From an uncultured Rikenellaceae bacterium (lineage in GTDB: Bacteria; Bacteroidota; Bacteroidia; Bacteroidales; Rikenellaceae): 64,000 nt of DNA. A program made the translations under genes and the position numbers. Under the pieces are notes generated by a model that made no database searches, was not told where the DNA came from, and was given only the letters and a program-made list of their open reading frames with translations. This document shows, piece by piece, positions 43,407 through 53,400 of this stretch (position 1 is its first letter; each line of letters begins with the position of its first letter). The DNA lies in contig CAMLTW010000010.1 in NCBI GenBank assembly GCA_946486375.1, positions 29,643 through 93,642 of the forward strand. Direction: 5' to 3'.

Positions 43407-45146
43407 TCAACGTTTTTTCCGGTTCCCGGAGGGCTTTGCAACCGGCTCCCGGTAAAGGGCTCGCAAGGCCTCCGGAGAAATCCCCGTCGCGAAACCGCCC
43501 TGCCATTTGGCCGACCGGCTCAGGCTTTCCCATATCCGCCCGATGCTGTCGGCATTTTCGGACGGCGCCGAAAAAGCGGAAGCCACTCCCGGCCGGGAAT
43601 CAACTCCTTCCGCCCATCGGACGATCGTCTCTGCATTAGGATTGGCCGGGAAAAACACATCGGTACTCCAATAATTCCGGGCCTGGTCGTAAGCCACCGG
43701 ACGCCGTAGCGAATCCAGCTCCCGCATCCGGTCGTAAGCCTTGTACAGGTTATAACCGATCCCGGAACGCTCGCCGAGCGACCACATGACCAGCCCGGTA
43801 TGATTCCGGTTGTGCCGCCAGGCATTTTCCACGCGGAATAGATGGGCATCGAGCCACGCCGGATCGTTGGCCAGCGTTCCGCCCATGTACCGGCTGTCTC
43901 CCGACAGGAAAGAATCGATGTTGACCCCGTCGCAAATATAAAAACCGTACTCCGCACACAATTCGTAAAGCCGGTTCTTGAGCGGATGATAATGGCATTT
44001 CAAAGCATTCACGCCGGCTGCTTTCAGCCGGGCCAATTCCGCCCGCAGGCTTTTCTCATCCACTGTTCCGCCAGCATATTCGTAGTTCACCCCTTTGATC
44101 AACAGCGGCTTCCCATTGACATACCACCGACCGTCTTCCCCTCGTTTCAACTCCTGGAAACCCAACTTATAAGGGATATATTCCTTGAAATACCCTTCGT
44201 GCCGCACCCGAAGCATCATGCGATACAGGTAGGGAGAATCGGGACTCCATGCCATCACGTTCGGCACGGCGGCCTCGAAGCGGACGGTATCCCTTCCTCC
44301 GACGCCCGGCACCGTGACTTCCCGATAATTATAGCGCACCACGTTTCCCGCAGCGTCCATCAAATCGAAATAAACCGTAGCCTGTTCGTCGGAATTGAAG
44401 CTGTTTTCCAGAATGATGCTCAGATCGAGCACTCCGTTCCGACCGGCCGAGTCCAGCGCGGTATTCACCGAAAAATCCGCGATATGCACCCGCGGCTGCG
44501 AATAAAGCCACACCCCGCCTTCGATACCGGCTCCCCGCAGATCGCCGTTTTCCAACCGGCTTCCGGTCGTCCACTTGGGAATCTCCAAACCGATCACGTT
44601 ACGTCCCTCCTTCACATAGGGACGGATGTTGAACTCCGCCGGAGCGCCCGCATCCTCCGAATACCCTACCCTGCGGCCGTTCACATACAGCGTCACCCCC
44701 GGACGGGCGCCAGCCACCCGGATGAAAATGTCCCGGTCGAGCCAGAACACGGGAATCATCGCTTCCGCCCGATACTGTCCCACGGGATTGGCCTCCGGAA
44801 GCATCGGCGCCTTCATCGCTTCGAGTTCCGAAGCGGGCGTATCCGTCCAAAGGCCCGGTACGGAAACGCGGGTTCCTTCCCCTTCGCCTGCCAGAAAAGC
44901 GGTATCCGCGGCCCCCGGCCCTTCCGTCCGGCGGAAAAGCCACTCACCGTTCAACGGCAGGAAAAAAGGGGATTTATCTTCCACAAAAGTTTCGGCATCG
45001 TCCCGCCGGTCGTAACTGACGAACTGCGTACGGGAAGGCTCCTTGTTGTCGGCGGATATTTTTTCATTTCCCCAGAAGGCAGGCTGCCCCACGGCCGAAA
45101 GAACCGCAGACAGGGAGCAAAGGGATAAGAGGATTTTCTTCATCAT
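43407..45146 (-). CDS. Exported GH2-family protein lacking catalytic residues
   Basis: A 579-residue protein with a signal peptide (MMKKILLSLCSLSAVLSAVG) and LacZ-like organisation: sugar-binding domain, immunoglobulin-like domain and the first part of a TIM barrel. Conserved blocks are recognisable but altered: the acid/base NE motif WSLGNESG reads WSLGERSG (456-462, Arg where the Glu should be), DEANIE reads DGVNID, the HEHHP block reads YEYAG, and the nucleophile CEYAHAMGN is not present. It stops soon after the QGGF block, with no LacZ C-terminal domain. It is probably a non-enzymatic binding protein. It lies 10 bp from uvrA, likely cotranscribed. Confidence 0.82.
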   Translation of the reverse strand: MMKKILLSLCSLSAVLSAVGQPAFWGNEKISADNKEPSRTQFVSYDRRDDAETFVEDKSPFFLPLNGEWLFRRTEGPGAADTAFLAGEGEGTRVSVPGLWTDTPASELEAMKAPMLPEANPVGQYRAEAMIPVFWLDRDIFIRVAGARPGVTLYVNGRRVGYSEDAGAPAEFNIRPYVKEGRNVIGLEIPKWTTGSRLENGDLRGAGIEGGVWLYSQPRVHIADFSVNTALDSAGRNGVLDLSIILENSFNSDEQATVYFDLMDAAGNVVRYNYREVTVPGVGGRDTVRFEAAVPNVMAWSPDSPYLYRMMLRVRHEGYFKEYIPYKLGFQELKRGEDGRWYVNGKPLLIKGVNYEYAGGTVDEKSLRAELARLKAAGVNALKCHYHPLKNRLYELCAEYGFYICDGVNIDSFLSGDSRYMGGTLANDPAWLDAHLFRVENAWRHNRNHTGLVMWSLGERSGIGYNLYKAYDRMRELDSLRRPVAYDQARNYWSTDVFFPANPNAETIVRWAEGVDSRPGVASAFSAPSENADSIGRIWESLSRSAKWQGGFATGISPEALRALYREPVAKPSGNRKKR

Positions 45147-45155
45147 GCCCCAAAT

Positions 45156-47969
45156 TTAGAGAATTTTCTTCAGAAACTGTCCCGTATAACTCTTCTTCAC
45201 CCTCGCCACCTGTTCCGGCGTTCCCTGAGCCACGATCCTGCCTCCGCCGGCGCCCCCTTCCGGCCCGATGTCGATCAGGTGATCGGCCACTTTCACCACA
45301 TCCAGGTTGTGTTCGATCACGATCACCGTATTTCCCTTGTCTACCAGTTTGTTCAATACGTTCAGTAATACGCGCACGTCCTCGAAATGGAGTCCGGTCG
45401 TAGGTTCGTCCAGGATGTAAAGGGTTTTTCCCGTATCGCGCCGTGCCAGCTCCGAGGCCAGCTTGATCCGCTGACTTTCCCCGCCCGACAGCGTGGTACA
45501 GGGCTGCCCCAGCCGCAGGTATCCCAACCCCACGTCCTGAATCGCCTTGAGTTTGGAATGGATCGCCGGCACCGCCTCGAAAAACGCCACCGCCTGATTG
45601 ACCGTCATGTTGAGCACCTGATCGATGTTCTTGCCCTTATACTTCACCTCCAGCGTCTCCCGGTTGTAACGGTGACCTCCGCAGGCCTTGCAGGTCACGT
45701 ACACGTCGGGCAGAAAATTCATTTCGATGGTCTGCACGCCGGCGCCCCGGCATTCCTCGCACCGTCCCCCTTTGACATTGAAAGAAAATCGTCCCGCCTT
45801 GAAACCGCGGATCTGGGCGTCGGGCGTCAGCTCGAACAGTTTGCGGATATCCCCGAACACGTTGGAATACGTGGCCGGATTGCTCCGGGGCGTCCGCCCG
45901 ATGGGAGACTGGTCGACCACCACCAGCTTGTCGATGTTTTCCAGCCCTTCGATCGCTTTGTAAGGCAGCGGAGCCTGATAGGACTTGTACAACTCCCGGC
46001 TGACGGCATGACGCAGGGTTTCGTTCACCAGCGACGACTTGCCGCTTCCGCTCACGCCCGTTATGCCGATCATCACCCCCAGCGGAAAATCGACCGTAAC
46101 GTTTTTCAGGTTGTTTCCCGTCGCACCGACCACCCGCAGGAATTTTCCGTTTCCTTTGCGCCGCTGCTTCGGGGTTTCGATTTTCCGACGCCCGGTCAGG
46201 TAATCGGCCGTCACCGTATCCTGCCGGATGATTTCGTCGAAGGTGCCCATCGCCACCACCTCGCCGCCCCGGACGCCAGCTTTCGGTCCCACGTCCACGA
46301 TCCAGTCCGCACTGCGGATCATGTCCTCGTCGTGCTCCACCACGATAACCGAGTTCCCCGCATCCCGCAAATCCTTGAGGCTGTCGATCAGCCGTACATT
46401 GTCCCGCTGATGAAGTCCGATACTCGGCTCGTCGAGAATATAGAGCACGTTCACGAGCTTCGACCCGATCTGGGTAGCCAAACGGATTCGCTGGCTCTCG
46501 CCGCCCGACAGGGAGCGGGAACTCCGGCTGAGGGAAAGATATCCCAACCCCACATCCAACAGGAAGCGCACCCGTTCCCGAATTTCTTTCAGAATTTCGT
46601 GGCCGATGGTCCGTTGCCTTTCCGTCAGCCGGTCTTCCAACTCGTTCAGCCAGCCCGACAGTTCTTCGATGCTCATGGCTGACACTTCGGCGATGTTCTT
46701 TCCGTCGATCCGGAAACAAAGGGCCTCCGGACGCAGACGGGTGCCGCCGCAGACTTTGCACTTCTCCCGGCGAACGAACTGTTCCTTCCATTTGCTTCCC
46801 CGCGCGTTGTCCTCTTCCGTCTTTTCGATGTAAGCCGCCACGCCGTCCCACGCCATCAGGTAACGCCCCGATGAAGCGCCCGCGCCCCGGAAGTCGATCT
46901 GAAGCGGCTCCGGATCTCCGTACAAAACCGCATTCAGCGCTTCCTCCGACAGCGTTTCCACAGGATCATCCACCGAAAAATCGTATTTCTTTCCAAGCGC
47001 TTCCAACTGTGCGAATAGCAGATTATTGCGTTGCCGTCCCAGCGGTTCCACGGCTCCGCGGGCGATGCTCTTGTGCCGGTCGGGAATGATCCGCTGCATG
47101 TCGAACACCGCCTCTTCGCCCAACCCGCTGCAATGGGGACAGGCCCCGTGCGGCGAATTGAACGAAAACGTATGCGGCGCCGGTTCGTTGAAAGCCGTTC
47201 CCGTCGTGGGACACATCAAATTGCGGCTGTAATAGCGGACCGTTCCCCGATCGTAATCGTAAACGGCCATCGTTCCTTTCCCCTGCCGCATCGCCTCCTG
47301 CAGGCTCTTGAGCATCCGCTCGCGGGCTTCCTCGCCGGCTACGAGCCGATCCACCACTAGTTCGATATCGTGAATCTTGTACCGGTCGAGCTTCATCCCG
47401 GATGCGATTTCCCGGATTTCCCCGTCCACCCGTACATACAGATACCCTTTTTTCAACAGGGACGCAAAAAGCTCGCGGTAGTGCCCCTTCCGTCCCTTCA
47501 CCAGCGGAGCCAGCAGGGCGATTTTCCGATCGCCGTAATCCCGGACGATCAGTTCCACGATCTGGGGATCGGTATAATGCACCATTTCCTCTCCCGTAGC
47601 CGGGGAATAGGCTACCGACGCACGTGCATACAATAGCCGCAAGAAATCGTTGATTTCGGTCACCGTTCCCACGGTCGAGCGGGGATTCTTGTTGGTCGTT
47701 TTCTGCTCGATGGAAATCACCGGGCTGAGGCCGGTGATTTTGTCCACGTCGGGCCGCTCCATGCTCCCGATGAACTGGCGGGCATAGGAAGACAGCGTTT
47801 CCATATACCGCCGCTGGCCCTCCGCATAAATCGTATCGAACGCCAGAGACGATTTCCCGGAACCCGACAACCCCGTGATAACGGTCAGCCTGTTGCGGGG
47901 AATCTCTACGTCTATGTTTTTGAGGTTGTGAACTTTCGCTCCGTAAACTTTTATCTTGTCTTCTTCCAT
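45156..47969 (-). CDS. uvrA: Excinuclease ABC subunit A
   Basis: DNA-damage sensor of nucleotide excision repair. The 937-residue protein has two ABC ATPase modules (Walker [14 protein letters not shown] and [13 protein letters not shown]), signatures [14 protein letters not shown] and [14 protein letters not shown], and zinc sites CKVCGGTRL and [16 protein letters not shown]. The start is [18 protein letters not shown], the normal N-terminus. Length fits. The GH2-like gene lies 10 bp downstream of it. Confidence 0.97.
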   Translation of the reverse strand: MEEDKIKVYGAKVHNLKNIDVEIPRNRLTVITGLSGSGKSSLAFDTIYAEGQRRYMETLSSYARQFIGSMERPDVDKITGLSPVISIEQKTTNKNPRSTVGTVTEINDFLRLLYARASVAYSPATGEEMVHYTDPQIVELIVRDYGDRKIALLAPLVKGRKGHYRELFASLLKKGYLYVRVDGEIREIASGMKLDRYKIHDIELVVDRLVAGEEARERMLKSLQEAMRQGKGTMAVYDYDRGTVRYYSRNLMCPTTGTAFNEPAPHTFSFNSPHGACPHCSGLGEEAVFDMQRIIPDRHKSIARGAVEPLGRQRNNLLFAQLEALGKKYDFSVDDPVETLSEEALNAVLYGDPEPLQIDFRGAGASSGRYLMAWDGVAAYIEKTEEDNARGSKWKEQFVRREKCKVCGGTRLRPEALCFRIDGKNIAEVSAMSIEELSGWLNELEDRLTERQRTIGHEILKEIRERVRFLLDVGLGYLSLSRSSRSLSGGESQRIRLATQIGSKLVNVLYILDEPSIGLHQRDNVRLIDSLKDLRDAGNSVIVVEHDEDMIRSADWIVDVGPKAGVRGGEVVAMGTFDEIIRQDTVTADYLTGRRKIETPKQRRKGNGKFLRVVGATGNNLKNVTVDFPLGVMIGITGVSGSGKSSLVNETLRHAVSRELYKSYQAPLPYKAIEGLENIDKLVVVDQSPIGRTPRSNPATYSNVFGDIRKLFELTPDAQIRGFKAGRFSFNVKGGRCEECRGAGVQTIEMNFLPDVYVTCKACGGHRYNRETLEVKYKGKNIDQVLNMTVNQAVAFFEAVPAIHSKLKAIQDVGLGYLRLGQPCTTLSGGESQRIKLASELARRDTGKTLYILDEPTTGLHFEDVRVLLNVLNKLVDKGNTVIVIEHNLDVVKVADHLIDIGPEGGAGGGRIVAQGTPEQVARVKKSYTGQFLKKIL

Positions 47970-48092
47970 TTTTCTTTTCGGCGCGCTACCGCCCGGTCGA
48001 TGATTGAAATTCCGTTATATAACGTTTATTTGCACGGTTTGTTATACCGCCCGTTCTCCATACATGCTCCCACGCCTTGCCTTGTCCGTATC

Positions 48093-48878
48093 TCACTCCC
48101 TGATCTCGAAATCGTCCGCATCCAGCCAGGCGGGGAACTTTTCCCGGAATGCCCTCAATGCCTCCGCATCCAGTTCCGCCGACAGGACTTCCTCCCCGCC
48201 GGAAATCGCTTCCGCCAGCACGTTTCCCTTGAAATCCAAAATCGCCGAATCCCCGCCGTAGGCGGTCGCGGGATCGCATCCCACCCGATTGCAGCCGATC
48301 ACGTAACATTGGTTTTCGATGGCTCTTGCCCGTAACAGCACCTTCCACGCTTCCCGGCGCGAAGCGGGCCAGTTGGCCACATATATCAGCACGTCGTAAT
48401 CGCCCCGGTTCCGGCTCCAGACGGGAAAGCGCAGATCATAACACACCTGCGGACAAAACCGCCAGCCTCCGTATTCGAACACTTTCCGCACATTCCCGCC
48501 GCGGTAAATCTCCCGTTCTCTCCCCATCCGGAAAAGATGCCGCTTGTCATAGGTGCGAATCCTCCCCTCCGGTGTGACCAACAGAAAACGATTGAAAAGC
48601 GCCGCACCCGCCGGAGTGCGGTCCCGAAGGGCGAAACTTCCCGCAATCGCTATTCCCGTCCGGGCCGATTCTTTCAGCAAGGCCGTCACCGTCAGGCCGT
48701 CCATGGACTCGGCGACAACGGGCGGACTCACCGCAAACCCCGTGGAGAACATCTCCGGCACGACGACCAGATTCGTCCCGGCCTCGCAGTACCGCATCCA
48801 TTCCCGAAGCTTTTGCAGATTGGCTTCCGGCCGGTTCCAGGCTATGTCCGTTTGAAACAGGGCGATTTTCATATCCAC
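48093..48878 (-). CDS. Carbon-nitrogen hydrolase, omega-amidase type
   Basis: A 261-residue nitrilase-superfamily enzyme. The catalytic triad is visible: Glu42 in VVPEMFSTG, Lys in YDKRHLFRMG and Cys in PQVCYDLRFPVWSR. This sequence set matches the YafV/Nit2-like omega-amidase group, which hydrolyses alpha-ketoglutaramate and related monoamides of dicarboxylic acids to repair the products of side transaminations. The start at MDMKIALFQT is the family norm; a start two codons later is also possible. It is separate from its neighbours by more than 120 bp. Confidence 0.85.
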   Translation of the reverse strand: MDMKIALFQTDIAWNRPEANLQKLREWMRYCEAGTNLVVVPEMFSTGFAVSPPVVAESMDGLTVTALLKESARTGIAIAGSFALRDRTPAGAALFNRFLLVTPEGRIRTYDKRHLFRMGREREIYRGGNVRKVFEYGGWRFCPQVCYDLRFPVWSRNRGDYDVLIYVANWPASRREAWKVLLRARAIENQCYVIGCNRVGCDPATAYGGDSAILDFKGNVLAEAISGGEEVLSAELDAEALRAFREKFPAWLDADDFEIRE

Positions 48879-48977
48879 GGTTTGAATCTGTAAAAATAAT
48901 GATAATTTCCGAAACGGGGATACACCTCCCCGGAACGAATATCCGTTCCGGAAAACGCTTCCCGACTGGACGACACG

Positions 48978-49004
48978 AAAAACGGCGGGAATTCCCCGCC
49001 GCTT
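48978..49004 (-). terminator. Terminator of efflux operon
   Basis: The stem CGGCGGG/CCCGCCG with an A/T-rich loop is followed on the minus strand by a T-run, about 28 bp past the TolC-like stop. Confidence 0.7.
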
Positions 49005-49031
49005 TCGCTTTATTTGCCTCGCCGCACAGGC

Positions 49032-50318
49032 TCACCACCCGTACAACCCGCTGATCACCTGCTTGTAACGGGCGATCGCCAGCTTGTGGTTCAGGTTCGC
49101 CGTAATCGCATTGGTATAGGCCTGCAACCACGAACTCTGCGCCGACAACACGTCCAGAATCGTCAGTTTCCCCTCGTCGTAACTGAAGGTGTTCAGTTCC
49201 AGGTTCTGGGAAGCGATGGACAGGCTCGCCCGCGTGATCTCCACCTGCCGGGCCGTCTCCTGAATATTCGTCATTGCATTGTTCAAATCCTGCTCCACGT
49301 TGTCGATCACCTGCAGCCGCTGCCGCTCCGCGGCATTCACCTGCGCCTGCGCGGCCCGCACAGCATGCCGCCGTTCGTTCCAATGAAAAATAGGAACGTT
49401 CAACTGGACGTACGCCGCCCCGTTCCAGATCGTCTTCCCGTCGAAATTCAGCATCTGGGTGCCCCAGTTTCCCTGTACGCCGCCCACCAGTTGCGGATTG
49501 TACTGCGACCGGGAAAGTTTGACGCCGTATTCCTGATAACGGATGTCCCGCAGAGCGATCTGATAGTCCGGACGCCGCGAAAGCACGCTGTCCAGCGGCA
49601 AAAAGGACGGCGGCACGACAGCCATCAGGATGGTGTCCGCAATGGCGAAGTTCCGATCGGGAGCCTCTCCCATCAGGATGTTGAAATTCTGACCCGCTAC
49701 CTTATAGGTGTTGAGCACGTTGGCATGCTGGAACTCGGCTTCCTTCAGCCGCGTTTCCACCATCAGCACGTCCGTACGTGCGATCAGCCCCCCGTTGAAC
49801 CGTTCGTTCACCAGGTTGTAGAGCCGGTTCACGATTTCCAGGTTCCGGGTCGAAATATCCATCAGCTCCTCGCTGGCGGCAAAATTCCAATAATTGTATT
49901 CGGCGGCATAAGCCACGTTGTCCAGCGTCATGCGTTCGGTCAGCCGCGAAATTTCCGTTTCCAGTTCGGCCATCCGGTACTGATTCCGAACCGCGCTGCC
50001 GCTGTATATGTTCTGGACAAGAGCCGCCTCCGCCTGGTAGGTCTGCGGCTTCATGTTGAACGAAGCTCCTCCGATGTCGAATCCGATTTTCTTGAACTGG
50101 TAGGAATAATTGCCCCCGGCATCCAATCTCGGCAGGAAACCGGTTCTGACGACCGCCTGGGATTCCTCCGCGGAAACGGTGTTGTCCCTCGCGATCTGCA
50201 ACTGATGGCTGTAATCGATCACCCGCTGCATGTACTCGTCCACGCCTATCGTCCGCGGCTGGGAAAATGCCCCCGTGGCGCTTCCCGCCAACAACAGGCA
50301 GGAAAGGAAATATCTCAT
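49032..50318 (-). CDS. Outer-membrane channel of RND efflux system (TolC family)
   Basis: A 428-residue TolC-like outer-membrane factor with a signal peptide (MRYFLSCLLLAGSATGAFSQ) and two repeated helical halves (ISRLTERMTLDNVAYAAEYN, LNNAMTNIQETARQVEITRA, ASQNLELNTFSYDEGKLTIL). It forms the exit duct for the RND pump. The start was taken at the second ATG, which has GGTGA upstream; an ATG 18 bases earlier lacks one. It is last in the operon MFP-RND-TolC, 24 bp behind the permease gene. Confidence 0.9.
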   Translation of the reverse strand: MRYFLSCLLLAGSATGAFSQPRTIGVDEYMQRVIDYSHQLQIARDNTVSAEESQAVVRTGFLPRLDAGGNYSYQFKKIGFDIGGASFNMKPQTYQAEAALVQNIYSGSAVRNQYRMAELETEISRLTERMTLDNVAYAAEYNYWNFAASEELMDISTRNLEIVNRLYNLVNERFNGGLIARTDVLMVETRLKEAEFQHANVLNTYKVAGQNFNILMGEAPDRNFAIADTILMAVVPPSFLPLDSVLSRRPDYQIALRDIRYQEYGVKLSRSQYNPQLVGGVQGNWGTQMLNFDGKTIWNGAAYVQLNVPIFHWNERRHAVRAAQAQVNAAERQRLQVIDNVEQDLNNAMTNIQETARQVEITRASLSIASQNLELNTFSYDEGKLTILDVLSAQSSWLQAYTNAITANLNHKLAIARYKQVISGLYGW

Positions 50319-50342
50319 TTTTTTGTCACCGGCCATATCGGA

Positions 50343-53300
50343 TCAGTTAGTCGATTTCACTCTGAAAATAATGCAATAGGTCACCGGCAGCACCAGCAGG
50401 GTAAGCAGCGTGGCCACCAACAGGCCGCCCATGATCGTGGCGGCCATACCGCCGAACATGGCATCGGAAAGAAGCGGCAACATCCCCAGAATGGTGGTAC
50501 CGGAGGCCATCGTCACGGGAACCACCCTCGATTTGGTGGCCGAAAGCACGGCATCCAGCTGGCTTTTGCCGCTTTCCACCTCGATGCCGATCTGATCCAC
50601 CAGAACGATGGCGTTCTTGATGTTCATCCCCACCAGTCCGAGCAGCCCCAGAATAGCGAAGAAGTCGAACTGTTTTCCCGTCACCACCAGCCCGAGCACC
50701 ACCCCGATGAAGATCAGCGGGATCATCAGCAGGATCACCAGCGGTTTGCGGTAGGTTTTGAACAGGAACAGCAGCGTAATGAAAATCAGGATGAACGTCA
50801 GCGGCATGTTGGCGGCCAACGCCTGATTCGATTCTTCCTGGCTCTCCTCCTCGCCGAAAATTTTCATCCGGTAACCGTTCGGCACCTCCACCTCTTCCTG
50901 CACCTGTTTGTAAATCTGCCCGAGCGCCTGTTTGGTGTTCGCTCCCCGAAGCGGGTCGCACTGCGCCATCATCACGCGCTGACGGTTATACCGTTTGACT
51001 ACATTGTACTGGTAACTGAGCCGGAACTCGTCCACCACCTGCTCCAACGGAATCACGTGTCCGGTGGCGCTGAAAATCGGAATCGTCCGCAGGTTGTTCA
51101 GGTCCTGTCCGAACTGGTTGGCATCCTTCATCAGGATCGGCATGAACAGGTCCTTCTCCCGGAACTCGCCCAAACCGAAACCGTTGGTGGCAATGGTCAT
51201 CCCCTGTGCCATGGTGTAGCGCGTGATGCCGAGCCGCTGTCCTTTTTCCTGAGAATAAATCGGCTCCCACACCGGCACGGTGTTTCCCCAGCTGTTCCGG
51301 ATATCCCCTACCAGACTGTTGCGGCGCATCACTTCCTGCGCCTGATGCACCAGCATCTGCAACGTATCGACGTTTTCGCCGATGAAACCGATTTCGATGG
51401 AAGCTTCCACCGCCGGCGAAAGTTTGAAGAGCGAAGAACGGATCAGCACGTCGGGATAATTCTCCCGGACGTACCGGTCGAGCCGGGCTTCCACCGCTTT
51501 GGTGGAATCCTTGGTCGTAAGCTCGATCAGGATGTTCCCGAAATTGGGCCGCGGGCCGAACGACGTGCTGGCCAGATAGTACCGCGGAGGCGAACTGCCC
51601 ATCGTCACCGACACGTTCACCACGCTGGGCTGTTTTTCCAGATACGCCTCGATTTCCATCATGTTCCTTTCCACGTCCCGGATGCTGTATCCGTCGGGCA
51701 GAAAACAGTCGGCCCGGAAATAAGGCTTGTCCATGTAGGGGAAAAAGTTCTGAGGCATCAGTCCCATCGTCACCATCGAAGCGAAAAACAGCAGGACCAT
51801 CGCTCCGATCGTATACCACCGGTAACGGATGAGCCGGGTCAGCAACCGCTGGAAAATCCGGTATATTTTCTTGTCGTAGGGATCTTTCGCAGCCGCGCCC
51901 TCCTTCGGGTCTTTCAGAACGAACATCCCGAAAGTGGTGGTTTGGGTCAAGGCCAGTATCCAGCTCAGTCCCAACGACAACGCCAACACGACGAACAAGG
52001 GCTTCACGATTTCGGCGACGGAGGAAGGAGCCAGGTAAAGCGGCAGGAAGGAGAAGATGGCGATCAGCGTCGCACCCAGCAGCCCCCACTGCGGGATAGT
52101 AGCCCCGTCGATCAGCGCCTTGCGCTTGGGAACGCCTCGCGCCATCGCCACCTGCGCATTGTCGGTCACCACGATGGCGTTGTCCACCAGCATCCCCATC
52201 GCGATGATGAATCCGGCCAGCGACGTCCGGTTCAGCCCCACGCCCATGAACTGCATGATGAGCATCGTCCCGCCGATGGAAAAAAGCAGCGAACTCCCGA
52301 TCAGGATTCCGGCCCGCAGGCCCATCACCAGCATGATGATCAGGATCACGATCCCGACCGATTCGATCAGGTTGACGATGAAACCGTTGTTGGCCTCGCG
52401 GGCGATTTTGTCCTCCGGATAGAGGGAAACCAGCTCGATTCCGACCGGCATCCGCGTTTCCACCTCGGCCAGTTTGTCCGCCACGAGTTCCCCCGTCTTC
52501 ACCACGTCGTATCCGCGTGCGGTGGAAACTCCCACGGCGATGGCCCGCTTACCGTTCACCCGCATCAGGGTGGAAGGGGGTTCGAGATACCCCCGTTCGA
52601 CGGTGGCGAAATCCCCCAGTCGCATCTGTACCCCGGCGTTGTTGGTGATGATCTGGTTCCGCAGGTCGTCCAGCGTTTTGAAGGTGCCCGGTTCCAGAAT
52701 TTTGATCTGCAATTCTCCGGCGCTCTTTTCACCCGTGTTGACCAGCCGGTTCTGCGACTGGATGATCTGGATGATGGTATTCGGGTCGATGTTCAGGTTG
52801 GCCAGCGTGGACATGTTGACGAATACGTTGACGACTTCGGTCTGTTCCCCGAACAGAGTCACCTTCTGTACCCCGTCCACCATCACGATCTGGGTCTTGA
52901 TCTCCTGCGCCCAGTCCCGGAGCTGAGCATAGGTGAACCCCGGATCGGCGGTCAACCCGTAATAAATGCCGAAAACATCTCCGAAATCGTCCCCCACCGA
53001 AATATTCGACGCTCCGGAAGGCAGTTGCGCCTGCACGTTCAGGATTTTCCGGCGCAGCTCGTCCCACATCTGGGGCATCTCTCCGGCGGGTGTGGCCGGA
53101 GACAGCTCGATCATGATTTTGGAAAGCCCGTAATAGGAATCGGACGTGATCTTATGCACCCGGCGCATGGACTGGATTTCCCGCTCGATCGGCTCGGTGA
53201 TGAGCTGTTCCACCTCGGTCGGATTCGCTCCCGGATACCGGGTGATGATGGAAGCCGACTTGATGACGAACGGCGAATCCTCTTTCTTTTCCAGCTTGCC

Positions 53301-53387
53301 GAACGAGAGTACCCCGCCGATCAGCATCACCGCCAGAAAGAAATAGACGATCTTGGTGTTATTGATGGCAAACCTGGCTAAATTCAT
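50343..53387 (-). CDS. RND family efflux permease
   Basis: A 1014-residue inner-membrane pump of the AcrB/HAE superfamily with twelve predicted membrane helices and two large periplasmic loops. The first loop begins with ITRYPGANPTEVEQLITEPI and the RND proton-relay helices include GFIIAMGMLVDNAIVVTDNA with the conserved aspartate. It resembles the many Bacteroidetes HAE/CusA-like permeases whose substrates (drugs, bile salts, metals) cannot be called from sequence. It follows the membrane fusion gene by 13 bp. Confidence 0.95.
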   Translation of the reverse strand: MNLARFAINNTKIVYFFLAVMLIGGVLSFGKLEKKEDSPFVIKSASIITRYPGANPTEVEQLITEPIEREIQSMRRVHKITSDSYYGLSKIMIELSPATPAGEMPQMWDELRRKILNVQAQLPSGASNISVGDDFGDVFGIYYGLTADPGFTYAQLRDWAQEIKTQIVMVDGVQKVTLFGEQTEVVNVFVNMSTLANLNIDPNTIIQIIQSQNRLVNTGEKSAGELQIKILEPGTFKTLDDLRNQIITNNAGVQMRLGDFATVERGYLEPPSTLMRVNGKRAIAVGVSTARGYDVVKTGELVADKLAEVETRMPVGIELVSLYPEDKIAREANNGFIVNLIESVGIVILIIMLVMGLRAGILIGSSLLFSIGGTMLIMQFMGVGLNRTSLAGFIIAMGMLVDNAIVVTDNAQVAMARGVPKRKALIDGATIPQWGLLGATLIAIFSFLPLYLAPSSVAEIVKPLFVVLALSLGLSWILALTQTTTFGMFVLKDPKEGAAAKDPYDKKIYRIFQRLLTRLIRYRWYTIGAMVLLFFASMVTMGLMPQNFFPYMDKPYFRADCFLPDGYSIRDVERNMMEIEAYLEKQPSVVNVSVTMGSSPPRYYLASTSFGPRPNFGNILIELTTKDSTKAVEARLDRYVRENYPDVLIRSSLFKLSPAVEASIEIGFIGENVDTLQMLVHQAQEVMRRNSLVGDIRNSWGNTVPVWEPIYSQEKGQRLGITRYTMAQGMTIATNGFGLGEFREKDLFMPILMKDANQFGQDLNNLRTIPIFSATGHVIPLEQVVDEFRLSYQYNVVKRYNRQRVMMAQCDPLRGANTKQALGQIYKQVQEEVEVPNGYRMKIFGEEESQEESNQALAANMPLTFILIFITLLFLFKTYRKPLVILLMIPLIFIGVVLGLVVTGKQFDFFAILGLLGLVGMNIKNAIVLVDQIGIEVESGKSQLDAVLSATKSRVVPVTMASGTTILGMLPLLSDAMFGGMAATIMGGLLVATLLTLLVLPVTYCIIFRVKSTN

Positions 53388-53400
53388 ATCCGCTTCCCCA

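Noticed and set aside
45151..45158. TAAATTTG promoter-like box just before the GH2-like gene
   Set aside because: It lies only 5 bases from the start codon and inside the uvrA stop; a promoter there would give a leaderless message with no -33 element, so chance is more likely.
49014..53381. Very long plus-strand open frame (about 1455 codons) opposite the efflux genes
   Set aside because: It mirrors the TolC and RND genes on the minus strand, which are unmistakable by motifs and membrane pattern. G+C-rich third positions keep the opposite frame open; its His- and Arg-rich translation fits no family.
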